Origin: Sphingopyxis panaciterrae
GTDB lineage: Bacteria; Pseudomonadota; Alphaproteobacteria; Sphingomonadales; Sphingomonadaceae
Assembly: GCF_011762125.1 (NCBI RefSeq)
Contig: NZ_JAASQN010000010.1
Span: 1-64,000, forward strand
DNA: 64,000 nucleotides
Direction of reading: 5' to 3'
Part shown: piece after piece, positions 34,784-43,227 of the stretch
How the letters are laid out: every line of letters begins with the position of its first letter
Position numbering within the stretch: position 1 is the first letter of the stretch
The notes under the pieces: model-generated
Database searches by the model: none
Seen by the model: only the letters and a program-made list of their open reading frames with translations
Told to the model about the DNA's origin: nothing
Program-made: the position numbers and the translations under genes

Positions 34784-36793
34784 ATGGCGCTTGACGCGCT
34801 CGACACCGGCTTTGCACTCCGCCTTGGCGGACAGGTGATCCTTTCGCATCGCGACGGCGCGCCCTGTTTCTTTGTCGGACGCGGCGAAGCGCATGTGCAT
34901 TCGAAGCTCGGGCATTTCGATGTTTCGCAGACGGTGATCGAGCGGATCGCGCTCGGGCATGTCGAGGCCGATGGTCCGGTCGTGCGTTTTGCCGAAGCCG
35001 CCGGTTCGCCCTGGCTGCTCGAAGCGCGCGTTTCGGGCGATGGGGACGACGCGACGATCGCGCTGACCGCGCTCGACCCGGCGCTCAACCGGTTGTGGCT
35101 GCGCGTGGCGGCCGAGGCCGGCGAGCATGTGTGGGGCGGCGGCGAGCAACTCTCCTATTTCGACTTGCGCGGTCGGTATTTCCCGCTGTGGTCGAGCGAA
35201 CCCGGCGTCGGCCGCGATCCCTCGTCGGAGCTGTTCCAGCAGGTCGAAGCGCACCGCAAGGGCGGCGGCGGCAGCTATGCCCACACCAATTATCCGCAGC
35301 CGACCTATGTGAGTTCGCGGCGCTATGCGTTGCACGTCGACAGCTTTGCCTATGCGGCGTTCGATTTTCGCGCCGAGGATTATCACGAGGTCGAGGTCTG
35401 GGAGATCCCGGCGAAGATCGACTTATGGGCGCGGCCGCGTTTCACCGATCTGGTGTCGGCATTGTCGGCGCGCTTCGGACGCCAGCCGCCGCTGCCCGAA
35501 TGGCTGCTGAAGGGCGCCGTCATCGGCCTGAAGGATGGCGACAACAGCTTTGCGCGCCTCAAGGCCTATGAGGACGCCGGGGTCGCGGTATCGGGGCTGT
35601 GGTGCGAGGATTGGGTCGGGCTGCGCATCACCAGCTTCGGCAACCGCCTGTTCTGGGACTGGCAATGGAATGCCGAACGTTACCCAAACCTGCCGGCGCG
35701 GATTGCCGAACTGCGCGAACGCGGTATTCGCTTCCTCGGCTATGTGAACCCCTATCTGGCGGTCGACGGCCCGCTTTATGCCGAAGCAGCGACAGAGGGC
35801 TATATGGTCATGCACCCCGAGCGCGACGAGCCTTATGTGATCGACTTCGGCGAGTTCGATTGCGGGCATGTCGATTTCACCAATCCGGCGGCGGCGGCGT
35901 GGTTCGCCGACACGATCATCGGCGAAAAGATGGTCGATTTCGGGCTGTCGGGCTGGATGGCTGACTTCGGCGAATATCTGCCCGTCGATGTGCGGCTGGC
36001 GAACGGCGAAAGCGGGATGACCGCGCATAATCGCTGGCCGGCGCTGTGGGGCGAAGTGAACGCCAGGGGTATCGCCGGGCGCGGCCAGACGGGCGAGATG
36101 ATGGTGTTCATGCGCTCGGGCGCCGCCGGCGTGCAGGGGCATTGCCCGATGCTTTGGGCGGGCGACCAGGCGGTCGATTTCAGCCGCCATGACGGGATCG
36201 GCACGGTGATCTGCGCCGCGCTGTCGGCGGGAATGCTCGGCAACGCGCATCATCATAGCGACTGCGGCGGTTATACCAGCCTGTTCGACACCACGCGCGA
36301 TGCCGAACTGGCGATGCGCTGGGCCGAGATGTCGGCGTTCACGTCGATGATGCGCACGCATGAGGGCAACCGGCCGCGGCAGAATGTGCAATATGACGAC
36401 GATCCCGAATTGCTCGCGCATTTTGCCAAGATGACGCGGATCTACGCGCATCTCGCGCCCTATCTGCGGCGCTTGTCGAAGGAGGCGTCGGAAACTGGCC
36501 TGCCGGTGCAGCGCCCGCTGTTCCTGCATTTCGAGGAGGATGCGGAGACCTATGCGATCCAGACCAGCTATCTGCTCGGCCCCGACCTGCTCGTCGCGCC
36601 GGTGATCGCGGCGGGGAAAAGCGAATGGACGACCTATCTGCCCGCGGGCGCCGAATGGGTGCATCTGTGGTCGAGCAAGAGCTACGCGGGCGGCAGCGAC
36701 GCGACCGTCGCGGCGCCGTTCGGAGAGCCGCCGGTCTTCTATCGCGCCGGGTCGGCGGATGCGGCGCTGTTCGACGGGATCGTTTCGGCCTGA
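34784..36793 (+). CDS. GH31 sulfoquinovosidase (KERWY type)
   Basis: Predicted to hydrolyse alpha-sulfoquinovosides such as sulfoquinovosyl glycerol. The 669-residue product follows E. coli YihQ along its length: nucleophile Asp394 in GWMADFGEYLP and acid/base Asp461 in WAGDQ. The sulfonate-recognition set is complete: Lys250 (GLKDG), Glu275 (WCEDW), Arg288 and Trp291 (NRLFW), Tyr497 (GGYTSL). In known enzymes this set is QQRWY (E. coli) or KERWY (Agrobacterium), and ordinary GH31 glucosidases lack it. No signal peptide, so it acts in the cytoplasm. Start 34784 has AAGGA 9 nt upstream; 34766 is possible. Its 3' end overlaps the convergent LysR gene by 55 nt. Confidence 0.9.
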   Translation: MALDALDTGFALRLGGQVILSHRDGAPCFFVGRGEAHVHSKLGHFDVSQTVIERIALGHVEADGPVVRFAEAAGSPWLLEARVSGDGDDATIALTALDPALNRLWLRVAAEAGEHVWGGGEQLSYFDLRGRYFPLWSSEPGVGRDPSSELFQQVEAHRKGGGGSYAHTNYPQPTYVSSRRYALHVDSFAYAAFDFRAEDYHEVEVWEIPAKIDLWARPRFTDLVSALSARFGRQPPLPEWLLKGAVIGLKDGDNSFARLKAYEDAGVAVSGLWCEDWVGLRITSFGNRLFWDWQWNAERYPNLPARIAELRERGIRFLGYVNPYLAVDGPLYAEAATEGYMVMHPERDEPYVIDFGEFDCGHVDFTNPAAAAWFADTIIGEKMVDFGLSGWMADFGEYLPVDVRLANGESGMTAHNRWPALWGEVNARGIAGRGQTGEMMVFMRSGAAGVQGHCPMLWAGDQAVDFSRHDGIGTVICAALSAGMLGNAHHHSDCGGYTSLFDTTRDAELAMRWAEMSAFTSMMRTHEGNRPRQNVQYDDDPELLAHFAKMTRIYAHLAPYLRRLSKEASETGLPVQRPLFLHFEEDAETYAIQTSYLLGPDLLVAPVIAAGKSEWTTYLPAGAEWVHLWSSKSYAGGSDATVAAPFGEPPVFYRAGSADAALFDGIVSA

Positions 36794-37668
36794 GCGACAT
36801 CCTTCAATATCCCGACGAAGGCGGCGACAAGCGCGCTGCGGCTGCGGTTGCGGAGGAGATGGATCGCGTCGCGAGTGACTTCGGATGGCGGGAGCGCAAT
36901 CATGTGCAGGCCCGAGCGGAGCGCGAGCGCGCGCGGAACGACGGTAATGGCGCGGCCGCTCCTCGCCATGTCGAGGCAGGCGGCGGTGGAGTCGAGTTCA
37001 TAGTCGGGAAATTGCCCGGCAGCGAAGCGGGCGCGGAGGGCGCGCGGCAGGTTGCTGCCCGGTGCGGGACGCGGCAGCGCCCAGGGAAAATCGGCGCTGT
37101 CGCCCTGCCCCTTCGCGAGCGGGTGACCGGAGGAGCAGACGAGCATCAAAGGTTCGGGCGGCAGCGGGATGCAAAGCACCTCGTCGGCGTGGGCGGACGT
37201 GGCGAACTTCGCGCGGTTGCACACGACGAGGTCGAGGCGGCGGTCGACAAGGGTTTCGAGGAGTTGCTGCGACGGTCCGCCAGTAACGGTGACGCGCACG
37301 CCCGGATGCGCCCCGGCGAAACGCGCGATCGCATCGGTGAGCAGGGGTTGCAGCGGATAGGGCCCGCTGCCGACCGCGACGGTGCCGCTGCTCGGCTGGC
37401 CGAGGCCGCGCGCTTCCTGTTCGAGGTTCGCCGAGGCGGCGATGACGTCGCGCGCCGAACGGATCAGGCGATCGGCGTCGCTCGTCGGGCGGACATAATG
37501 GGTGGTGCGGTCGAAGAGCGTGGCGCCGAGTTCCTCCTCGAGCTTCTGGATCGAGCGGGTGAGCGCCGATTGGGTGAGGCCGAGTTCGCCGGCGGCGCGC
37601 GCGTAGCTGCCGAGGCGATAGAGGGTGTCGAAATGGCGCAGGCGGCGGAGGTTCATGGCGCGCAGCAT
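36739..37668 (-). CDS. LysR-family regulator, divergent from glpD operon
   Basis: The 309-residue product has the LysR helix-turn-helix (RLRHFDTLYRLGSYARAAGE, LGLTQSALTRSIQKLEEELG) and effector domain. I chose ATG 37668, with AGGA just upstream; 37656 is also possible. The gene ends inside the 3' end of the GH31 gene. A TGCATT-ACC-AATGCA box lies between it and glpD, which points to control of the glpD operon. Confidence 0.85.
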   Translation of the reverse strand: MLRAMNLRRLRHFDTLYRLGSYARAAGELGLTQSALTRSIQKLEEELGATLFDRTTHYVRPTSDADRLIRSARDVIAASANLEQEARGLGQPSSGTVAVGSGPYPLQPLLTDAIARFAGAHPGVRVTVTGGPSQQLLETLVDRRLDLVVCNRAKFATSAHADEVLCIPLPPEPLMLVCSSGHPLAKGQGDSADFPWALPRPAPGSNLPRALRARFAAGQFPDYELDSTAACLDMARSGRAITVVPRALALRSGLHMIALPPSEVTRDAIHLLRNRSRSALVAAFVGILKDVAQAETIPSNSAASADPAR

Positions 37669-37681
37669 ATCATTCCTGTTT

Positions 37682-37696
37682 TGCATTACCAATGCA
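37682..37696. promoter_or_regulatory. LysR-type binding box between LysR gene and glpD
   Basis: TGCATTACCAATGCA has perfect 6-bp arms around ACC and contains T-N11-A spacing. It sits in the 53-nt divergent gap, 26 nt before glpD. Confidence 0.5.
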
Positions 37697-37721
37697 TCTG
37701 TGATGTGCTTAGCGTGAGAGC

Positions 37722-39275
37722 ATGAGCAGCACCTCTCTCGATGCGCGGCGGCGCGCGCAGGTCTTTGCCGAACTGGAATCGCGGACGTTCGACCTTGCGG
37801 TGATCGGCGGCGGGATCACCGGCGCGGGGATCGCGCGCGATGCGGCGATGCGCGGGCTGTCGGTTGCGCTGGTCGAGGCGCGCGACTATGCAAGCGGGAC
37901 GAGCAGCCGTTCGTCGAAGATGATCCACGGCGGGCTGCGCTATCTGGCGCAGGGTGATATTGCGCTGGTCAAGGAAGCGGCATCGGAGCGGCAGATCCTG
38001 CGACGGATCGCGCCGCACCTGACGCGGCTGTCGCCCTTTCTGATCCCGACGACGAACATGGCGATGACCGCGAAGCTGCGCACGGGGCTGTGGGCGTTCG
38101 AGAAACTCGGCGGAGTGCCCGAAGCAGAAAAGCACGAGGTGATCGGGCTGGGCGAGCTTCAACGGCGCGAGCCGCTGATGCGGACCGGCGGGCTGAACGG
38201 CGCGGTGCTCTATCCCGAGTTTCTGACCGACGATGCGCGGTTGGTACTCGCCAATGTGCGGAGCGCGCGGGGCGCGGGTGCGGTGGTGGTTAATCATGCG
38301 GCGGCGTCGGAACTGACGGGCGACGGGCTGGTCGCGACGTCAACGCTGGACGATGGCCGGGGGGCGCGGATCCGGGCGAAACTGGTGGTAAACGCCGCGG
38401 GCGCGTGGGTCGACAAGGTGCGCGGGCTGGAGGCGGGTGAAACCGACACGCGCATGTCGATGAGCCGCGGTATCCACCTTGTCCTGCCGCGCGCGCGGCT
38501 GCCGGTCAATTCGACGATCATCATTCGTGCCCCGGACAAGCGCAGCGTCTTCGCGGTCCCGCGCGGCGCCTTCACCTATATCGGCACGACCGATGTATTC
38601 CACGACGGCGCCGTCTACTGGCCCGCGCCGACGCGCGACGACATCGACTATCTGCTGCGCGCGGCCGAGGCGGCGCTGCGCGTCGACCCGATCAGGGACG
38701 GCGAGATCGTCTCGCTGTGGTCGGGGGTGCGGCCGCTGATCGCGCAGCCGGGGAAGAAGGCGAACGAAATATCGCGCAAGGACGAGATATGGACCTCGCC
38801 TAGCGGACTGGTGTCGATCGCAGGGGGCAAGCTCAGCGCCTATCGCGCGATGGCCGGGCGGGTGGTCGACCTGGTCCTCGAACGGCTGGGCAAGAGCGCC
38901 CCGCCCTGTTCGAGCGCTCACACGCCGCTGCCCGGCGGATCGCGCGAAGTGCGGCTCGCCGGGCTCGATCCGCTGGCGGCCGAACGGCTGGCAGGACTCT
39001 ATGGCGACGAGGCGAACGAGATCGTGATTGCAGGCGGCGATATCGCCGCCGAGGCGGCGCGCGCGGTGACGCACGAGGGTGCGTCGACGCTGGAGGATTA
39101 TTGGGTGCGGCGGAGTGCACGCGCGTGGTTCGACGAGGGCGCGGGCCTTGGTGCGCTCGCGCCAGCCGCCGAGGCGATGGGCGCGCTGCTCGGCTGGGAT
39201 GACGCGATGAAGGCGGCGCAAATCGCGCATTGCCGAGCGATCAACGATGAGAGCCGCAGGCTTTTGGGAGAATGA
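37722..39275 (+). CDS. glpD: Glycerol-3-phosphate dehydrogenase (FAD-dependent, GlpD family)
   Basis: Oxidises glycerol-3-phosphate to dihydroxyacetone phosphate and feeds electrons to quinone at the inner membrane. The 517-residue product has the FAD-binding motif LAVIGGGITGAGIARDAAMR, the GlpD signature SGTSSRSSKMIHGGLRYLAQ and a C-terminal domain (VTHEGASTLEDYWVRRSARA). It is the first gene of a three-gene operon with an AGPS-like flavoprotein (1-nt gap) and a glycerol-kinase-like protein. A second GlpD elsewhere in the genome is likely, so this one is probably pathway-specific. Confidence 0.9.
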   Translation: MSSTSLDARRRAQVFAELESRTFDLAVIGGGITGAGIARDAAMRGLSVALVEARDYASGTSSRSSKMIHGGLRYLAQGDIALVKEAASERQILRRIAPHLTRLSPFLIPTTNMAMTAKLRTGLWAFEKLGGVPEAEKHEVIGLGELQRREPLMRTGGLNGAVLYPEFLTDDARLVLANVRSARGAGAVVVNHAAASELTGDGLVATSTLDDGRGARIRAKLVVNAAGAWVDKVRGLEAGETDTRMSMSRGIHLVLPRARLPVNSTIIIRAPDKRSVFAVPRGAFTYIGTTDVFHDGAVYWPAPTRDDIDYLLRAAEAALRVDPIRDGEIVSLWSGVRPLIAQPGKKANEISRKDEIWTSPSGLVSIAGGKLSAYRAMAGRVVDLVLERLGKSAPPCSSAHTPLPGGSREVRLAGLDPLAAERLAGLYGDEANEIVIAGGDIAAEAARAVTHEGASTLEDYWVRRSARAWFDEGAGLGALAPAAEAMGALLGWDDAMKAAQIAHCRAINDESRRLLGE

Positions 39276-39276
39276 A

Positions 39277-40680
39277 ATGAGTTCGATTGCCGAAGCCCTT
39301 GCCAACGTCATCGGCGCCGACCGCGTCGCGAGCGATGCCGACGCGCGACAAGCGCGGCGCTATGACCAGTGGGCGGTCAAGCACTTGCGCGACTGGCGCG
39401 GCGAAACGGTGCCCGCACCGGGATGCGTCGTGCGGCCGCAGTCGGTCGAGGATGTGCAGAGGGTCGTGCGGCTGGCTGCGGAGAAGCGCGTGCCGCTGAT
39501 CCCCTATGGCCTTGGCAGCGGAGTGTGCGGCGGGATCGAGCCCACGCCCGATGCGATCCTGCTCGACATGAGCAGCATGAACCGCGTGCGCACCATCGAC
39601 GGCGACGATTTGCTCGCGAGCTTCGATGCCGGTTTGAACGGCATGGAAGCCGAGGAAGCGGTCGCGGCGCACGGGCTGACGATCGGTCACTGGCCGCAGT
39701 CGATCGCGATCAGCAGTGTCGGCGGCTGGGTCGCGACGCGCGCGTCGGGGCAGTTTTCGACCGCTTACGGCAATATCGAGGATATCATCCATTCGATCGA
39801 GGCGGTGCTGCCGAACGGCGAACTGGTAACGCTGGGCAAGGCGGTGCGCGCCGCCGCTGGGCCGGATTTGCGGCATCTGCTGATGGGCGCCGAAGGGACG
39901 ATGGGGGTAATCACCGGCGTGACCTTCTCGCTGCGCGCCAAGGCGCCGCACCGCGACTACAGCATCTTCTATGCGAACGATATGCGCGCCGGGTTCGAGG
40001 CGCAGCGGCAGATCGTGCGCGCCGATTGGCGCCCGCCGGTGATGCGCCAGTATGACGGGCGCGAGGTGCGGCGGCTGTTCCGCGACTATGAGCAGGGCGG
40101 CAAGGCGATGCTGCTGATGGTCCACGAGGGACCGAAAGCTCGAGTCGATGCCGAGCTGGCGGCGGTGCACGAAATCTGCGCGAGCGCGGGGCTCGAAGCG
40201 GGCGATCCGATGGCGGCGAAGCAGTGGATCGAAAAGCGCAATCATGTGCCGAGCTGGCGCGACATGTTCGAGCGCGGTTATGTCGCCGACACAGTCGAGA
40301 TTTCGGGGCGCTGGAGCGAGATCGGCGCGATCTATGACGCCAGCATCGCGGCGCTCAACGAAATTCCCGGCGTGATCAACGCGTCGGCGCACAGCAGCCA
40401 TGTCTATCGGTCGGGCATCAACCTCTATTTCAGCTTCGCGGCGACGTTCGAGGACAGCGCGAAGATGGAGCCCGCCTATTTCGCCGGCTGGCGCGCGATC
40501 ATGGAAGCGACCGCGAAGCATGGTGGCGGGGTCGCGCACCATCATGGCGCGGGGCGGCTGAGGAAGCCGTATCTGCACCATGATCTGGGCGAGAGCGGCG
40601 TTGCGTTGCTGCGGCGGGTGAAGGATTGCCTCGATCCGGAAGGGATCATGAACCCGGGCAATCTGATACCCGATGCCTGA
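39277..40680 (+). CDS. FAD-binding oxidase, alkylglycerone-phosphate synthase-like
   Basis: The 467-residue product has the FAD-binding-4 domain (VPLIPYGLGSGVCGG, SSVGGWVATRASGQFS, LLMGAEGTMGVITGVTF) and the C-terminal GVAHHHGAGRLRKPYL, which matches the His-rich active-site loop of alkyl-dihydroxyacetonephosphate synthase (AGPS) rather than of lactate or glycolate oxidases. ATG 39277 follows GGGAGAATGAA. Its place between GlpD and a glycerol kinase suggests chemistry on a glycerone-phosphate-like compound, for example opening or forming an ether at C1. The reaction is unknown. Confidence 0.8.
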   Translation: MSSIAEALANVIGADRVASDADARQARRYDQWAVKHLRDWRGETVPAPGCVVRPQSVEDVQRVVRLAAEKRVPLIPYGLGSGVCGGIEPTPDAILLDMSSMNRVRTIDGDDLLASFDAGLNGMEAEEAVAAHGLTIGHWPQSIAISSVGGWVATRASGQFSTAYGNIEDIIHSIEAVLPNGELVTLGKAVRAAAGPDLRHLLMGAEGTMGVITGVTFSLRAKAPHRDYSIFYANDMRAGFEAQRQIVRADWRPPVMRQYDGREVRRLFRDYEQGGKAMLLMVHEGPKARVDAELAAVHEICASAGLEAGDPMAAKQWIEKRNHVPSWRDMFERGYVADTVEISGRWSEIGAIYDASIAALNEIPGVINASAHSSHVYRSGINLYFSFAATFEDSAKMEPAYFAGWRAIMEATAKHGGGVAHHHGAGRLRKPYLHHDLGESGVALLRRVKDCLDPEGIMNPGNLIPDA

Positions 40681-42091
40681 GTTGTTGCTCGCGCTCGACG
40701 CGGGCACGACGGGCGCCCGCGCCATGCTGGTCGACCCGGCGGGCGCGGTGCTGGGCGTCGATAAATGGCCGATCGCGAGCCATTTCCCTGCCCCCGGGCT
40801 GGTCGAGCAGGACGCGGCCGGGGTCTGGACTATCTGCCGGGCGGTGATCGACGGCGCGCTGGCGGCGGCGGGACGCAGCATCGCCGATGTTGCCGCGATC
40901 GGCGTGACGACACAGCGCGCAAGCATCGTGCTGTGGGATCGCGCCACCGGCGAGCCGGTCGCACCGATGCTCGTGTGGAGCGACCTGCGCGGAATGGACG
41001 AATATAAGCGTCTTCGCGCGGCGGGCTTCGCTGGATGGCCGCAGGTGCCTTCGGCAAAGTTGCCCGCAGCGATTGCGCTGTCGGGGTGCGATCCCGGCGG
41101 GCTGCAATGGGGAACGCTCGATAGCTGGCTGACTTACAAGCTTAGCGGCGCGCATGTCACCGATGCCTCGGCGGCCTGGCTGACGGGCTATTATGATTAT
41201 GCGAATGGCGCCGGATGGGATGCTGCCTTGGTCGCCCACCAGAAGCTGCCTGCAGCCATGTTCCCGGCGCAGGTCGAAAGCTGGGGCGCGATTGCGACAA
41301 GCGATCCGGCGGTACTCGGCGCGCGGGTGCCGATCACCGCGCTGATCGCCGACCAGGAGGCCGCGATGGTCGCGCATGGCGCGCTGGAGCGCGGCGACTG
41401 GAAGGCGACCTATGGCACGTCGGGGGTGCTGATGGCGGGGACGGGCGCGGTGCCCGAGACGATCCACAGCAGCATGCCCGCCGAGGCGCTGGCCTTTGCG
41501 GGCGGGAAGCCGCGGTTTTGCGTTGAGGGGATGGTGATCACCACCGGATCGATGATCGAGTGGCTGTGCGGCGGGCTGGGGCTGTTTGCATCGCCCGCTG
41601 CGATGGAAGCGGCGGCAGCTTCGGTGAGCGATGCGGGAAAAGTCGTGGTGCGACCGTCGCTTGCGGGGATGGGCGCGCCGCATGGCAAGTTCGAGGCGCG
41701 CGGGTTGATCGCCGGGCTGAGCTTTGCCGACGGACCGGGGCAGGTCGCGCGCGCGGCGTTGCAAGGGATCGCGTTCCGCTTTCGCGAGATTGCGGACGTG
41801 ATTGCGACGGCGCTGCCGGTGCCCGAGGCGCTGCCCGTCGCGGGCGGGCTGTCGGCGAGCGAGACGCTGATGCAGTTGCAGGCCGACGCCTTGCAGCGGC
41901 CGGTGCGGCGCCATGCGGTACGCGAGGCGAGCGCCTATGGCGCCGCACTCGCGGCGGGGATGGGTGCGGGCCTGTTCGGGACAGGCGATCTGAAGCGGCT
42001 GGCGCAATACGATGCCGAGTTTTTGCCGAAGGTCGGTCGCGATGAGGCCGATACTGCGTTTGCGCGCTGGCGGGATGCGGTGGCGGTGTGA
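40673..42091 (+). CDS. FGGY-family carbohydrate kinase, glycerol-kinase-like
   Basis: Likely phosphorylates glycerol or a close polyol. The 472-residue product has the actin-like ATPase pattern: LLALDAGTTGARAMLVDPAG, IGVTTQRASIVLWDRATG, LIADQEAAMVAHGALERGDW and a C-terminal ALPVAGGLSASETLMQLQAD. It overlaps the AGPS-like gene by 8 nt. Sequence features resemble GlpK more than xylulokinase, but several glycerol-contact residues differ from E. coli GlpK as far as I can judge, so other triols or tetritols are possible. Confidence 0.82.
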   Translation: MPELLLALDAGTTGARAMLVDPAGAVLGVDKWPIASHFPAPGLVEQDAAGVWTICRAVIDGALAAAGRSIADVAAIGVTTQRASIVLWDRATGEPVAPMLVWSDLRGMDEYKRLRAAGFAGWPQVPSAKLPAAIALSGCDPGGLQWGTLDSWLTYKLSGAHVTDASAAWLTGYYDYANGAGWDAALVAHQKLPAAMFPAQVESWGAIATSDPAVLGARVPITALIADQEAAMVAHGALERGDWKATYGTSGVLMAGTGAVPETIHSSMPAEALAFAGGKPRFCVEGMVITTGSMIEWLCGGLGLFASPAAMEAAAASVSDAGKVVVRPSLAGMGAPHGKFEARGLIAGLSFADGPGQVARAALQGIAFRFREIADVIATALPVPEALPVAGGLSASETLMQLQADALQRPVRRHAVREASAYGAALAAGMGAGLFGTGDLKRLAQYDAEFLPKVGRDEADTAFARWRDAVAV

Positions 42092-42106
42092 TGATTCCGC
42101 TCTCCC

Positions 42107-42212
42107 GTGCCCCTGCGAAGGCAGGGGCCCGTTTCCGGACCTCTGGTTGTCGAGCAGCCGGTAATGGGGAACGGATAGGTTTGGTGATGGGCCCCTGCCT
42201 TCGCAGGGGCAC
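42107..42212. repeat. Perfect 24-bp inverted repeat, family B, between convergent genes
   Basis: GTGCCCCTGCGAAGGCAGGG starts the left arm (42107-42130); the right arm (42189-42212) is its exact reverse complement. Each arm is itself a small hairpin (CCCCTGC / GCAGGGG). It lies between the convergent kinase and TIM-barrel genes and may terminate both. Confidence 0.75.
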
Positions 42213-42216
42213 AGAG

Positions 42217-43053
42217 TTATATCCCCCCCACCTCGCGCCACAGCCCCCGCACGATGTCGCGCATACGCTGTGCTTCGTCCCAGCGGTTCGTCAGTTCGCT
42301 GCCGTCGGGCGCAGTGATCGCGTAAGGGGGAGGCCCGAGTTCGCACATGAAGGTCAGCGCATCATCTGCGCGCGCCTGCTCGAGCCAGAGTTCGAGACCG
42401 CGGCGCCACCAAGCGATATGCTGGTCGAGCCAGCCCCGATGTTGCGGCGCATCGAGAGCGACCTGCACCTGATGCGTCGTAGACACGCGGCCATGGAAAT
42501 TATGGCTCCCCTGCAGGATCGTCTCGATCGCGGCGAGCTGGTCGTCGCGGAGCGGCAGTTCCATCTCGCCCGCGACCGGATAGTGCGACAGGTCGGCGGT
42601 GAGCGGAAATCCGGGGCGTTCCTCGAGCAGTTCCAGCGTGAAGAGCAGATCGTTGGTGAGGCGGCCGCGGTGGGTTTCGAACCAGACGGGGAGCGGCGCG
42701 TCCTTCGCCGCGGCGACGAGACTGTCGATCAGGCGCAGCGCGGCGCGGAAATCGGCGGTCGGGCCGGCGATCTGGACGTTGAGATGATGCGCGCCGAGCC
42801 GCTGCGCCTCGCCGATCCAGTGGGTGAGCTGGTCCGCGTCGTGGACGAGCACCTGCCCTTCCCATGCAAGGCCGAGCGGGTTCATCACGCGCGCGACCCC
42901 ATCGGTGCGCGCGGTGCGTGCGAGGTTGACGCCGACGCCGTCGAAGCCCGCGGCGACGACCTGGCCGAGCGCTTCGTCGAGGCGGTTTTCGATGTCGAAA
43001 CCGGGGCATTTGTCGAGGCCCCAGACCGATTGAAGAACGAGCAATTCGGGCAT
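42217..43053 (-). CDS. Sugar phosphate isomerase/epimerase-like TIM-barrel protein
   Basis: The 278-residue product has the AP-endonuclease-2-like barrel pattern: GLDKCPGFDIENRLDEALGQ, HHLNVQIAGPTADF, PVWFETHRGRLTND (candidate metal-binding Glu and His), FPLTADLSHYPVAGE (Asp, His) and FMCELGPPPYAI (Glu). This fits xylose-isomerase-like enzymes acting on free sugars or keto-sugars. I chose ATG 43053, with GGGAAG upstream; the frame is open to 43197 across an operator and a repeat. An operator-like palindrome lies 13 nt upstream, so it likely belongs to the LacI regulon. The substrate is unknown. Confidence 0.75.
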   Translation of the reverse strand: MPELLVLQSVWGLDKCPGFDIENRLDEALGQVVAAGFDGVGVNLARTARTDGVARVMNPLGLAWEGQVLVHDADQLTHWIGEAQRLGAHHLNVQIAGPTADFRAALRLIDSLVAAAKDAPLPVWFETHRGRLTNDLLFTLELLEERPGFPLTADLSHYPVAGEMELPLRDDQLAAIETILQGSHNFHGRVSTTHQVQVALDAPQHRGWLDQHIAWWRRGLELWLEQARADDALTFMCELGPPPYAITAPDGSELTNRWDEAQRMRDIVRGLWREVGGI

Positions 43054-43065
43054 GTCTTCCCTTTC

Positions 43066-43079
43066 AGACAGCGCTGTCA
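43066..43079. promoter_or_regulatory. LacI operator O1
   Basis: AGACAGCGCTGTCA contains a perfect 12-bp palindrome (GACAGCGCTGTC) and is followed by TATCG. It lies between the divergent TIM-barrel and MFS genes. The half CGCTGTCATATCG recurs with one or two changes at O2 and O3. Confidence 0.7.
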
Positions 43080-43130
43080 TATCGTGTCGGGCGGGGGAGT
43101 CAATTGGCGGCCGAACAAATAGAAAGACCC

Positions 43131-43210
43131 CGTCATGCCGGGCTTGACCCGGCATCCCGCTTGTCGCGGCGAATGACAGGGCGGGACCCCGGATCAAGTC
43201 CGGGGTGACG
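43131..43210. repeat. Intergenic palindromic repeat, family A, copy 3
   Basis: CGTCATGCCGGGCTTGACCC at the left and GGATCAAGTCCGGGGTGACG at the right form the arms; CATCCCGC / GCGGGACC lie inside. It ends 18 nt before the MFS start and so lies in the transcribed leader if transcription begins near O1. Confidence 0.85.
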
Positions 43211-43227
43211 AATAGAGAGAGGATGAG

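Noticed and set aside
34784-36793. Annotation of the GH31 enzyme as an alpha-glucosidase or alpha-xylosidase
   Set aside because: The full set of sulfonate-contact residues (K, E, R, W, Y) argues for a sulfoquinovosidase.
43054-43197. N-terminal extension of the TIM-barrel protein
   Set aside because: It runs through operator O1 and a family A repeat; ATG 43053 has a good ribosome binding site.
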